Below, in pieces: positions 7,604 through 15,047 of a stretch of DNA of 23,669 bases. The DNA comes from Rubritepida sp. (GTDB lineage Bacteria; Pseudomonadota; Alphaproteobacteria; Acetobacterales; Acetobacteraceae). Position 1 is the stretch's first letter. Every line of letters begins with the position of its first letter. The translations under genes and the position numbers were made by a program. The DNA is taken from contig JAQGHZ010000196.1 in the NCBI GenBank assembly GCA_028291485.1, positions 1 to 23,669 of the forward strand. The letters are read 5' to 3'. The notes beneath the pieces are model-generated. The model did not search any database, was not told the origin of the DNA, and worked only from the letters and a program-made list of their open reading frames with translations.

Positions 7604-8770
7604 CTACTCCGTCCGGATCAGCCGCACCCGCCGCCCGGCGACACCTAGCGCGAGCTGCCCCGTCTTCAGCGCCAGCGCATCCGCGCCGAACACCTCGCGC
7701 CGCCAGCCGGACAGCGCCCGCACATCCGGCTCGCTCTCGCTGGCCAGCCGCTCCAGGTCCTCGGTGTCCGCCAGGAGCTTGGGGGCCACGTTGTGCGCCT
7801 CGGCGCTCGCCGCGAGCAGCACCTTCAGCAGCGCCACCAGGGCCGGCGAGGCGCCCGCGCCCTTGCGCGCCTCCAGCGGCATGGGCAGCGCCTCCTCCGG
7901 GAGCTTCTTCGCCTCTGATATCGCCGCGATCAGCGAAACGCCCGATTTGCCCCGCGCGAAGCCTTCGGAGACCCCGCGGATGCGGGCCAGCTGCTCCACC
8001 GTCTCCGGCGCCGTCGCCGCCACCTCGGCGAGCGACTCGTCCTTCACCAGCCGTCCCCGCGGGATATTGATCCGCTGCGCCTCCGCCTCGCGCCAGGCCG
8101 CCGCCGCGCGCAGCACGGCCAGGAAGCGGCGGTTGGTGGATTTGGGCTTCAGCCGCTCCCAGGCCTCCTCCGGCTCGGTGATGTAGGTCGAGGGCTCCAG
8201 CAGCGCGTCCATCTCCTGCGCCACCCAGTCGAGCCGGCCTTCCTTCAGCAGCCGCTCGCGCAGCGCCAGATAGACCCGTCGCAGATGCGTCACGTCGCCG
8301 GCCGCATACTCGATCTGCGAGGCCGAGAGCGGCCGCACCGACCAGTCGCTGAAGCGGTGCGCCTTGTCGATCGAGGCGCCGGCCAGGGCGCGGACCAGGC
8401 TGTCGTAGCTTGCCTGGTCGCCGAAGCCGGCCACCATGGCGGCGACCTGGGTGTCGAAGAGCGGGGTCGGCACCGCACCGAACTTGAGAAGAAAAATCTC
8501 CACGTCCTGGCGGGCGGCGTGGAACACCTTCACCACGGCGGGATCCGCCAGCAGGTCGCCCAGGGGGGAGAGGTCCATCCCCTCCGCCTCGGCATCCACC
8601 ACCGCGACCTCCGAGGCGCCGGCGAGCTGCACCACGCAGAGCTCGGGCCAATAGGTCCGCTCGCGCATGAACTCGGTGTCGACGGTGACGAAGGGTTCGG
8701 TACGCAGCCGCTCGCACAGCTCTGCGAGCTCGGCGGATTGGGTAATCAGACGGGGTGTCGGGTCTTGCAT
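7604..8770 (-). CDS. rnd: Ribonuclease D
   Basis: A 388-residue DEDD-type 3'-5' exoribonuclease involved in tRNA 3' maturation and RNA decay. Exo I is VDTEF (Asp31, Glu33), Exo II is HAARQDVEIF (Asp89), and Exo III is YAAGDVTHL (Tyr155, Asp159), the DEDDy arrangement. An HRDC-like helical domain follows at roughly 209-290 (NRRFLAVLRAAAAWRE... and IPRGRLVKDESL), then a second HRDC-like segment to the end, as in full-length RNase D. The open frame extends further upstream, but AGGAGG sits nine bases before the ATG at 8770, which also gives the expected family N-terminus. It is divergent from aspS with a 115-base spacer and runs toward the antiporter remnant. Confidence 0.95.
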   Translation of the reverse strand: MQDPTPRLITQSAELAELCERLRTEPFVTVDTEFMRERTYWPELCVVQLAGASEVAVVDAEAEGMDLSPLGDLLADPAVVKVFHAARQDVEIFLLKFGAVPTPLFDTQVAAMVAGFGDQASYDSLVRALAGASIDKAHRFSDWSVRPLSASQIEYAAGDVTHLRRVYLALRERLLKEGRLDWVAQEMDALLEPSTYITEPEEAWERLKPKSTNRRFLAVLRAAAAWREAEAQRINIPRGRLVKDESLAEVAATAPETVEQLARIRGVSEGFARGKSGVSLIAAISEAKKLPEEALPMPLEARKGAGASPALVALLKVLLAASAEAHNVAPKLLADTEDLERLASESEPDVRALSGWRREVFGADALALKTGQLALGVAGRRVRLIRTE

Positions 8771-8823
8771 GCGGGCCATCCTCCTGCTTTGCGGCCGGAA
8801 CGAGCGGCATGCAAGGGCACGGG

Positions 8824-8852
8824 TTGACAGGGAGCCGCCGGGAAGGCCCTTT
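8824..8852 (+). promoter_or_regulatory. Candidate aspS promoter
   Basis: A perfect -35 hexamer TTGACA lies at 8824-8829 in the rnd/aspS divergent spacer. With 17-18 bases spacing the -10 region would be CCCTTT or CCTTTC at 8847-8853, a poor match. That is not unusual in GC-rich alphaproteobacteria, but it limits confidence. It would start transcription about 25-30 bases before the aspS ATG. Confidence 0.4.
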
Positions 8853-8885
8853 CCGCCGTCGATCTCCCAGACCTGCAAGGTTCCC

Positions 8886-10670
8886 ATGCACGCCTACCGC
8901 ACCCACACCTGCGGCGCCCTCCGCGCCGAGAATGCCGGGCAGCCCGCCCGCCTCTCCGGCTGGGTGCATCGCAAGCGCGACCATGGCGGCCTGCTCTTCA
9001 TCGACCTGCGCGACCATTACGGCCTGACGCAATGCGTCATCCCCTCCGGCTCCGCGGTCTTCGAGGCGGCGGACAAGCTGCGGCCCGAAAGCGTCATCAC
9101 CGTGACCGGCGAGGTCGTCTCGCGCGAGCCCGGCACCGTGAACGAGAAGCTACCCACCGGCGCCATCGAGCTGCGGGTGAAGGAGCTGGTGCTGCAATCC
9201 GCCGCCGATGTCCTGCCCTTCCAGGTCGCGCAGGAGCAGGAGGCGCCCGAGGAGATGCGCCTGCGCTACCGCTTCCTCGACCTGCGGCGCGAGCGGCTGC
9301 AGAAGAACATGATCCTGCGCGCCCAGATCATCGACAGCATCCGCCGCCGCATGATCGCGATCGGCTTCAACGAGTTCCAGACCCCGATCCTGACCGTGTC
9401 CTCGCCCGAGGGCGCGCGCGACTTCCTCGTGCCCGCCCGCCTGCATCCGGGGAAGTTCTATGCGCTGCCGCAGGCCCCGCAGCAGTACAAGCAGCTCACC
9501 ATGGTCGCGGGCTTCGACCGCTACTTCCAGATCGCCCCCTGCTTCCGCGACGAGGCCGGCCGCGCCGACCGCACGCTGATGTTCTACCAGCTCGACGTGG
9601 AGATGAGTTTCGTCACCCAGGAGGACGTGTTCACCTCGATGGAGCCGGTGATCCGCGGCACCTTCGAGGAATTCGCCGGCGACCGCCCGATGGAGACCGG
9701 CCCCTGGGTGCGCATCCCCTACGCGCAGGCGATGCTGGACTACGGCTCCGACAAGCCGGACCTGCGCAACCCGCTGGTGATCCGCGACGTGACGGCTGAC
9801 TTCGCCGGCTCGGGCTTCGGCCTCTTCGCGAAGATCGCGGCCTCGGGCGGCGTGGTGCGCGCCATCCCCGCACCGGGCGCCGGCGGCAACCCGCGCAGCT
9901 TCTTCGACAAGCTGAACGAATGGGCGCGCGAGCAGGGCGCCGGCGGCCTCGGCTACATCACCTTCGACGCGGAAGGGCCGAAGGGTCCGATCGCCCGCAA
10001 CCTCGAGGCCGATCGCGCCGAGCAGATTCGCGTGGCCTGCGGCCTGAACCCCGGCGACGCCGTGTTCTTCGCCGCCGGCAAGGAGGCCGACGCCGCCAAG
10101 CTCGCCGGCCAGACCCGTCTGCGACTGGGCCATGAGCTGGGCCTGAGCGAGAAGAAGGGCTTTCGCTTCTGCTGGATCGTGGATTTCCCGATGTTCGAGT
10201 TGAACGAGGAAACCAACAAGGTCGACTTCAGCCACAACCCCTTCTCGATGCCGCGCGGCGAGATGGAGGCGCTGGAAAACCAGGATCCGCTGACCATCCC
10301 GGCCTATCAGTACGACATCGTCTGCAACGGCTACGAGATGGCCTCCGGCGCGATCCGCAACCATAAGGCGGAGATCATGGTGAAGGCCTTCGGCATCGCC
10401 GGCTATCCGCCCGAGGCGGTCGAGGAGCGCTTCGGCGGCATGCTGAACGCCTTCCGCTACGGCGCCCCGCCGCACGGCGGCATGGCGGCCGGCATCGACC
10501 GCATCGTGATGCTGCTGGCCGACGAGCCGAACCTGCGCGAGGTGAACCTCTTCCCGATGAACCAGCAGGGCGAGGAGCTGATGATGGGCTCGCCCTCCGA
10601 GGTGGAAGAGGTGCGGCTGAAGGAGCTGTCGATCCGCGTGCAGATGCCGCCGGCGAAGAAGGCGGGGTGA
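8886..10670 (+). CDS. aspS: Aspartyl-tRNA synthetase (predicted non-discriminating, Asp/Asn)
   Basis: A class IIb aminoacyl-tRNA synthetase of 594 residues, the full bacterial length. It has an N-terminal OB-fold anticodon-binding domain (GWVHRKRDHGG near 25-35), catalytic motif 2 (FRDE near 220), a bacterial GAD insertion in the middle, and motif 3 GMAAGIDRIVML near 532-543. His33 (in RDHGG) and Gly83 (in REPG) correspond to the His/Gly pair reported to make Pseudomonas aeruginosa AspRS charge both tRNA-Asp and tRNA-Asn; discriminating enzymes carry Leu/Lys there. Asparagine on tRNA would then need GatCAB. The frame is open upstream to 8667, but the start at 8886 gives the family N-terminus; its ribosome binding site (AAGG) is weak. 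The motif 2 loop reads RADRTLMF, not the SPGE-type sequence I expect in many alphaproteobacteria. Confidence 0.97.
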   Translation: MHAYRTHTCGALRAENAGQPARLSGWVHRKRDHGGLLFIDLRDHYGLTQCVIPSGSAVFEAADKLRPESVITVTGEVVSREPGTVNEKLPTGAIELRVKELVLQSAADVLPFQVAQEQEAPEEMRLRYRFLDLRRERLQKNMILRAQIIDSIRRRMIAIGFNEFQTPILTVSSPEGARDFLVPARLHPGKFYALPQAPQQYKQLTMVAGFDRYFQIAPCFRDEAGRADRTLMFYQLDVEMSFVTQEDVFTSMEPVIRGTFEEFAGDRPMETGPWVRIPYAQAMLDYGSDKPDLRNPLVIRDVTADFAGSGFGLFAKIAASGGVVRAIPAPGAGGNPRSFFDKLNEWAREQGAGGLGYITFDAEGPKGPIARNLEADRAEQIRVACGLNPGDAVFFAAGKEADAAKLAGQTRLRLGHELGLSEKKGFRFCWIVDFPMFELNEETNKVDFSHNPFSMPRGEMEALENQDPLTIPAYQYDIVCNGYEMASGAIRNHKAEIMVKAFGIAGYPPEAVEERFGGMLNAFRYGAPPHGGMAAGIDRIVMLLADEPNLREVNLFPMNQQGEELMMGSPSEVEEVRLKELSIRVQMPPAKKAG

Positions 10671-10677
10671 ACCGCGC

Positions 10678-10704
10678 GCCGGCCGGGCGGATCGCCCGGC
10701 CGGC
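10678..10704 (+). terminator. Strong GC hairpin terminator after aspS
   Basis: GCCGGCCGGGCG (10678-10689) pairs perfectly over 12 bases with CGCCCGGCCGGC (10693-10704) around a three-base GAT loop. It starts seven bases after the aspS stop and is followed by GTTTGCCCTT, a weak U-rich tail. This should end the aspS transcript before the MarR gene. Confidence 0.75.
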
Positions 10705-10712
10705 GTTTGCCC

Positions 10713-10742
10713 TTGCAAAGCCGGCCGGTGCGGGCATATACC
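10713..10742 (+). promoter_or_regulatory. Candidate promoter of the marR-family gene, possibly leaderless
   Basis: TTGCAA (10713-10718) and TATACC (10737-10742) are separated by 18 bases. A transcription start seven bases after the -10 box would fall on the A of the ATG at 10749. There is no Shine-Dalgarno sequence before that ATG, so a leaderless mRNA is plausible. The -10 box lies inside the operator-like palindrome at 10732-10743. Confidence 0.45.
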
Positions 10743-10743
10743 C
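10732..10743. promoter_or_regulatory. Probable MarR operator, copy 1 (GGGCATATACCC)
   Basis: A 12-base near-palindrome with one mismatched pair, flanked by C and G that also pair. It lies 5 bases before the MarR-family start and covers the candidate -10 box. A perfect version of the same palindrome occurs before the adjacent MFS gene at 11167-11178. Two copies flanking a MarR gene are the usual layout for autoregulation and control of the neighbouring transporter. Confidence 0.6.
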
Positions 10744-10748
10744 GGACC

Positions 10749-11150
10749 ATGACGTCGAGCCCCTGCTATTGCACCGTGCTGAAGGCCGCCTCCCGGCGCT
10801 TGGCGGCGCTGTATGACGAGGCGTTGGAGCCCGTCGGCGTGAACATCGCCCAGTTCAGCCTGTTGCGCCGCATCCGCCGCGCTGAGCCCGTCACCCTCAC
10901 CGAGCTCGGCCGCATCGCGGAGCTGGACCGCTCCACCATCGGCCGCAACACGCGCGTGCTGGAGCGAATGGGCCTGGTCGCGCTCGGCCGCGGCGCAGAC
11001 CATCGCGAGGCCGTGGTGACCCTGACCGCCGCCGGCCACAAGGCGCTCGACGAGGGCGAGCCCCTTTGGGACGGCGTGCAGGATGCGATCGAGGCCCGCC
11101 TCGGCAATACCGGCGTCATGGAGTTGTGCACCGCCCTCCAGGATCTCTGA
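10749..11150 (+). CDS. MarR family transcriptional regulator
   Basis: A 133-residue winged-helix repressor, about standard length for the family. The wHTH core runs from QFSLLRRI (about 35) through LTELGRIAELDRSTIGRNTRVLERMGLV, which is the recognition helix region, and a GRGADHREAVVTLT wing. The N-terminus contains Cys6 and Cys8 (PCYC) before the first dimerisation helix, a position where related regulators can carry redox-sensitive thiols; this is suggestive only. The reading frame is open to 10707, but ATG 10749 gives a typical N-terminus and matches the promoter position. No ribosome binding site is visible. It probably represses itself and the MFS gene 46 bases downstream through the GGGTATATACCC-type sites. 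Confidence 0.9.
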   Translation: MTSSPCYCTVLKAASRRLAALYDEALEPVGVNIAQFSLLRRIRRAEPVTLTELGRIAELDRSTIGRNTRVLERMGLVALGRGADHREAVVTLTAAGHKALDEGEPLWDGVQDAIEARLGNTGVMELCTALQDL

Positions 11151-11166
11151 ATTTTCGTCCATTTGT

Positions 11167-11178
11167 GGGTATATACCC
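11167..11178. promoter_or_regulatory. Probable MarR operator, copy 2 (GGGTATATACCC)
   Basis: A perfect 12-base palindrome in the 46-base gap between the MarR-family gene and the MFS gene, 18 bases before the MFS start. It includes TATACC (11172-11177), a plausible -10 box, so bound repressor would block initiation. The -35 sequence upstream (around 11148-11154) is poor, so the transporter may also be read through from the regulator promoter. Confidence 0.65.
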
Positions 11179-11196
11179 GCGTCAGGAGCCAGCCCA

Positions 11197-12471
11197 ATGT
11201 CCCACGCCACCGCTGCGCCAGGCGTCCATTACGGATGGATCGTCGTCTCCGTCACCTTCCTGACCATGCTGGTCACCGCCGCCGCGGTCAGCGCGCCGGG
11301 CGTGCTCATCGGGCCGCTGGAGCGCGAGTTCGGCTGGGATACGGCGGACATCTCCACCGCCCTCGCCATCCGGCTGGTTCTCTTCGGCCTGACCGGCCCC
11401 TTCGCCGGCGCCTTCATGAACCGCTTCGGCCTGCGCCGCGTGGCCACCACGGCACTCGGCCTGATCGCGGCCGGCATCCTCGGCTCGATCTTCATGACGG
11501 AGCTCTGGCAACTGATCGTGCTCTGGGGCGTGGTGGTCGGCTTCGGCACGGGGCTGACGGCGATGGTGCTCGGCGCCACCGTGGCGCAGCGCTGGTTCGT
11601 GCAGCGGCGCGGCCTCGCCCTGGGCCTGCTGACGGCGAGCAGCGCGACGGGACAGCTGCTCTTCCTGCCGCTGATCGCGAGCCTGACGGACGCCTATGGC
11701 TGGCGCTCGGCGCAGGTGCTGCTGCTGGCCATGCTGCTGATCGCCGCCATCGCGGTGCTGCTCCTGATGCGCGACCGGCCGTCCGACCTCGGCATCGCGC
11801 CCTATGGCGGCGACGCGGTCGTCCCCGCCCCCGCGCAGCTGGGCTTCGTGGCGATGCTCGCCTCGCCGATCGTGGCGCTGCGCATGGCCTCGCGCTCGGC
11901 GACCTTCTGGGTACTCTTCGGCACCTTCTTCATCTGCGGCGCCAGCACGAACGGCCTCGTGCAGACCCACTTCGTCTCGCTCTGCGGCGATTTCGGCATG
12001 GCACCGGTCGCGGCAGCGAGCGTGCTCGCGATGATGGGCATCTTCGACTTCTTCGGCACGATCGGCTCGGGCTGGCTGTCCGACCGCTACGACAGCCGCT
12101 GGCTGCTCTTCTGGTATTACGGGCTGCGCGGGCTTTCGCTGCTCTACCTGCCCTTCACGGATTTCTCGATCTACGGGCTGTCGCTCTTCGCGATGTTCTA
12201 CGGGCTCGACTGGATCGCGACGGTGCCGCCCACGGTGAAGCTCGCCGCCGAGCGCTTCGGCGAGAGCACCAACCTGGTCTTCGGCTGGATCTTCGCCGGC
12301 CATCAGCTCGGCGCGGCCTTCGCGGCCTTTTCCGCCGGCTACACGCGCACGGCCTACGAGACCTACCTGCCGGCCTTCTTCGGCGCGGGCGTGTTGTGCC
12401 TGATCGCGGCGGTGCTGGTGGTCGCCATCCGCGAGGACCGTGCCCCGGCGTTCCGCGCTCAAACCGCGTAG
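11197..12471 (+). CDS. Major facilitator superfamily transporter (MFS_1, oxalate/formate antiporter-like)
   Basis: A polytopic inner-membrane protein of 424 residues with about 12 predicted transmembrane helices. The first helix is GWIVVSVTFLTMLVTAAAV; it is followed by the PGVLIGPLEREFGW pattern common in monocarboxylate/oxalate-formate type MFS proteins. The loop 2-3 signature appears as GAFMNRFGLRR and the loop 8-9 counterpart as GSGWLSDRYDSR. The start ATG 11197 has CAGGAG upstream at good spacing; longer frames upstream are spurious. It sits directly behind a MarR gene with an operator between them, the typical setting for a regulated efflux pump or organic-anion carrier. Substrate and direction of transport cannot be read from sequence. 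Confidence 0.9.
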   Translation: MSHATAAPGVHYGWIVVSVTFLTMLVTAAAVSAPGVLIGPLEREFGWDTADISTALAIRLVLFGLTGPFAGAFMNRFGLRRVATTALGLIAAGILGSIFMTELWQLIVLWGVVVGFGTGLTAMVLGATVAQRWFVQRRGLALGLLTASSATGQLLFLPLIASLTDAYGWRSAQVLLLAMLLIAAIAVLLLMRDRPSDLGIAPYGGDAVVPAPAQLGFVAMLASPIVALRMASRSATFWVLFGTFFICGASTNGLVQTHFVSLCGDFGMAPVAAASVLAMMGIFDFFGTIGSGWLSDRYDSRWLLFWYYGLRGLSLLYLPFTDFSIYGLSLFAMFYGLDWIATVPPTVKLAAERFGESTNLVFGWIFAGHQLGAAFAAFSAGYTRTAYETYLPAFFGAGVLCLIAAVLVVAIREDRAPAFRAQTA

Positions 12472-12529
12472 CGCCGGTGTGGGTCGGGAGGGAAGCAGGA
12501 TTTGCCAGGGCCCGGCACGCGGTCGTCCA

Positions 12530-12576
12530 GGGGGCGTTGCCCCCGGCACCTCTACCAAAGGCCGGGAGGCCTTTGG
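12530..12576. repeat. Two-hairpin palindromic repeat, likely bidirectional terminator
   Basis: The 168-base gap between the convergent MFS and Bug genes contains two perfect hairpins: GGGGGC-GTT-GCCCCC (12530-12544) and CCAAAGGCC-GGGA-GGCCTTTGG (12555-12576). The arrangement of a G5C/GC5 hairpin with a three-base loop followed after about ten bases by a second hairpin is repeated at 17479-17524. Such elements are scattered through many GC-rich alphaproteobacterial genomes (established in general terms, the specific family not checked). No gene is seen in the rest of the gap. Confidence 0.65.
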
Positions 12577-12639
12577 AAACCGTCACTTTCAGGCTGGACG
12601 GGGAATGCAGCGGACGCCGTCATGAAAGCCGGTCGTTCT

Positions 12640-13626
12640 TCAGATCACGATATGCGCGTCGCGCACGAGCTGCCGCCAGCGCGCGAGGTCCGTCGCGACG
12701 AGATCCGCAAGCTTTTCCGATCCGCTCGGCGGCGCAGCCTCCACGTTCTGCTGCGCCAGCCGCCGCCGGAAGCTGTCCTCCTGCAGCAGCTCGTTGATCG
12801 CGCGGTTCCAGTAGAGTGTCACCCCCTGCGGCGTGCCCGCGGGCCCCATGATCCCGGCCCAGGCGAGGCTCTCGAAATCCGCCACCTCGGGCACGCCCGC
12901 CTCCCGCATGCTGGGCACCTCGGGCAGCAGCGGCGAGCGGTTGCGCGCGACCACCGCCAGCGCCTTGATGCGCCCGCCCTGCACCTGCGGCATCGAGCTG
13001 GTCATCGCGTCGATCATGAACTGCACGCGGCCGGTGGAGAGGTCCAGCAGCGCCTGCGTGCTGCCGCGATAGGGCACCTGCTCCAGCCGCGTGCCGGTGA
13101 GCCGGGAGAACATCTCGGTGTTGAGGTGCCCGGCCGTACCCATTCCCGGATTAGCCGCGATGTAGCGGCCGGGCGTCGCGCGCATCAGCGCCACCGCCTC
13201 GGCCAGGGTATTCGCCGGGAAGTCGGGCGGCACGACGATCAGGAAGCCCGTCCAGCCGATCAGCGCCATCGAGACCAGGTCGCGAGTCACGTCGAAGGGC
13301 AGGTTGGGCGTGACGGCGGGGTTTACCACGATGGGCGAGTTGCTGGTCAGCAGCAGCGTGTGGCCGTCGGGGACGGCCGACGTCACGGCCTGCACGCCGA
13401 TCGCGCCGGTCGCGCCAGCCCGGTTGTCCACCACGACCTGCACGTTGTGGCGCGACTGCATCTCGTCGATGAGCAGCCGCGCGATGAGGTCGCTCATATT
13501 GCCCGGCGGAAAGGGCACGATGAAGCGCACGGGTCGGGAGGGATAGGCTTGCGCCCGGCCCCGCGTGGCCAGCATCGGCGTGGCGAGGCCTGCGGCGAGC
13601 ATTGCGCGGCGTGTGGTGCGAGCCAT
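12640..13626 (-). CDS. Bug/TctC family solute-binding protein (2)
   Basis: A 328-residue periplasmic binding protein. The N-terminus has RR followed by a hydrophobic core and an Ala-x-Ala-like site (TRGRAQA near 21-27), a Sec or Tat signal. Bug blocks are RPVRFIVPFPPGNMSD, NRAGATGAIG, MGTAGHLNTEMFSRLTG, QVPYRGSTQALLDL, LLPEVPSMREAG and GIMGPAGTP. The first ligand loop reads PPGNMSD where most members have PGGxxD, which might tune ligand choice. GGGAGG lies five bases before ATG 13626. It is the third gene of a reverse operon (PrpD-like, flavin monooxygenase, Bug), 42 bases after the monooxygenase stop, so it probably binds the compound those enzymes process. Confidence 0.9.
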   Translation of the reverse strand: MARTTRRAMLAAGLATPMLATRGRAQAYPSRPVRFIVPFPPGNMSDLIARLLIDEMQSRHNVQVVVDNRAGATGAIGVQAVTSAVPDGHTLLLTSNSPIVVNPAVTPNLPFDVTRDLVSMALIGWTGFLIVVPPDFPANTLAEAVALMRATPGRYIAANPGMGTAGHLNTEMFSRLTGTRLEQVPYRGSTQALLDLSTGRVQFMIDAMTSSMPQVQGGRIKALAVVARNRSPLLPEVPSMREAGVPEVADFESLAWAGIMGPAGTPQGVTLYWNRAINELLQEDSFRRRLAQQNVEAAPPSGSEKLADLVATDLARWRQLVRDAHIVI

Positions 13627-13668
13627 CGATACCTCCCGTGTTTCGCCGCGGCTCTCCGTCCGTCGGTG

Positions 13669-15033
13669 TTAGGCTGGTCGTCTCCAGTCGAAGGGCTTCG
13701 CGCGCGGCAAAGCAAGGTTTTCTCGCAGTGTCGTACCGTTGAACTCTTTCCGGAACACGCCGCGGCGCTGCAGCTCGGGCACCACCAGGCGCACGAAATC
13801 CTCGTAGGCACCGGGCATGTGGGTCGCCGCCAGCACGAAGCCGTCGCAGGCCTCGGTCTCGAACCATTCGGTCATGTCGTCGGCAATCTTCTTCGGCGTG
13901 CCGTGGAAGCCGGTGAAGTCGCGGATCGTTCCGCGCCCGCTCACCTCGACGAAATCCGCGACCGTCGGGTTCTTCTTGCCCGAGCCCTGCACGACGCGGT
14001 CGCGGATGCCCTGGAGGCCCTTGATCCCGGCCAGCTCCTCGTCGGTGAAGGCCTCGTCCATGCGCTTGGTGGCGAAGTCGTAGTTCAGCACCTCGGAGAG
14101 CAAGGCGAGCCCGTCCACCGGCTTGGCCAGCGCTTCGATCTGCGCCTTCTTTTCGGCCGCCTCGTCCTCGGAGGAGCCGATGATGGAGTAGATGGCCGGG
14201 CAGACGCGCACCTCGTCGGGGTTGCGGCCGAGGCTGGCGATGGTGTCCTTGAACTCGCGGTAGTTCTGGCGCGCGGCCTCGATGCTGCGCTGGGTGATGA
14301 AGATCAGCTCGCCCCAGTTCGCGGCGAAGGTCTTGCCGCGGCCGCTCTGGCCGGCCTGGAGCAGCACGGGGCGGCCCTGCGGCGTGCGCGGCACGGTGAA
14401 GGTGCCCTCGACATCGTACCAGCGGCCGTGATGCTTGAGCCGCCGCACCTTGTCAGGGTCGGCGAAGATGCCGGTCTCGCGGTCGTTCCGGATGGCGTCG
14501 TCGTCCCAGGAATCCCAGAGCGACAGGACGATCTCCATGAACTCGTCGGCGCGGTCGTAGCGCAGATCGTGCTCGGGGTGCTCGCCGCGGCCCATGTTGC
14601 GCGCTTCGGAATCGTTCAGCGAGGTGACGACATTCCAGGCCACGCGGCCGCCCAGCATGTGGTCCAGCGTCGCGAAGACGCGGGCGACGTGGAAGGGCTC
14701 GTAATAGGTCGTCGAATAGGTCGCGCCGAGGCCGAGTTTCTCCGTCGCATAGCCCATGGCGCTGAGGATGGAGACCGGGTCCATCTTCACCACGCGCACG
14801 CCGTTGCGCACGGCCGCGGCATGGTCGCGGCCCAGGATGTCGGGCATGGCGAGGCGGTCGTCGAAGAAGGCCATGTGGAAGCGGCCATCCTCGAGGATGC
14901 GCGCGATGCGCTGGTAGTATTGCGGCTTGAGATAGTCCTGCATCGTCTCGGGGTGCCGCCAGGACCCGGCATAGTTCGAGCAGTTCTGCGCCTGAAGGAA
15001 GGCGACCAGGGCCATTTCGCCGCGTCGTGACAT
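13669..15033 (-). CDS. LLM-class flavin-dependent monooxygenase (NtaA/SnaA/DszA-like)
   Basis: A 454-residue TIM-barrel monooxygenase using reduced flavin supplied by a separate reductase. The length and blocks such as SWRHPETM near 24-31, AFFDDRLAMPD, GLGATYSTTYYEPFHVAR, GGRVAWNVVTSLNDSEARNMG, DRADEFMEIVLSLWDSW, PQGRPVLLQAGQSGRGKTFAA and a C-terminal GTPKKIADDMTEWFE with VVPELQRRGVFR match the nitrilotriacetate monooxygenase group, which oxidises C-N or C-S bonds in acids and sulfones. The start at 15033 has AGGA eleven bases upstream; ATG 15015 is an alternative. It lies 14 bases behind the PrpD-like gene, so the two are co-transcribed. No flavin reductase is seen here, so it must be encoded elsewhere. 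The substrate is unknown. Confidence 0.9.
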   Translation of the reverse strand: MSRRGEMALVAFLQAQNCSNYAGSWRHPETMQDYLKPQYYQRIARILEDGRFHMAFFDDRLAMPDILGRDHAAAVRNGVRVVKMDPVSILSAMGYATEKLGLGATYSTTYYEPFHVARVFATLDHMLGGRVAWNVVTSLNDSEARNMGRGEHPEHDLRYDRADEFMEIVLSLWDSWDDDAIRNDRETGIFADPDKVRRLKHHGRWYDVEGTFTVPRTPQGRPVLLQAGQSGRGKTFAANWGELIFITQRSIEAARQNYREFKDTIASLGRNPDEVRVCPAIYSIIGSSEDEAAEKKAQIEALAKPVDGLALLSEVLNYDFATKRMDEAFTDEELAGIKGLQGIRDRVVQGSGKKNPTVADFVEVSGRGTIRDFTGFHGTPKKIADDMTEWFETEACDGFVLAATHMPGAYEDFVRLVVPELQRRGVFRKEFNGTTLRENLALPRAKPFDWRRPA

Positions 15034-15047
15034 TCTCGGGAGTTTCC

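Noticed and set aside
7439..7648. Small forward open frame of 69 codons as a possible membrane peptide gene
   Set aside because: Its first 25 residues match the interior of the ChaA C-terminus, and the tail is out of frame, so it is part of the degraded antiporter and not an independent small gene.
10719..10731. Repeated GCCGGCCGG after the aspS terminator as a second terminator or repeat
   Set aside because: It is short, has no partner arm of its own at suitable distance, and is common by chance in such GC-rich DNA.
9150..11210. 686-codon reverse open frame opposite aspS and marR
   Set aside because: Covers a universally conserved gene in antisense and shows only low-complexity sequence rich in His, Ala, Gly and Arg.
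12502..15030. 842-codon forward open frame opposite Bug 2 and the flavin monooxygenase
   Set aside because: Antisense shadow; the reverse-strand proteins have complete family motifs and ribosome binding sites.
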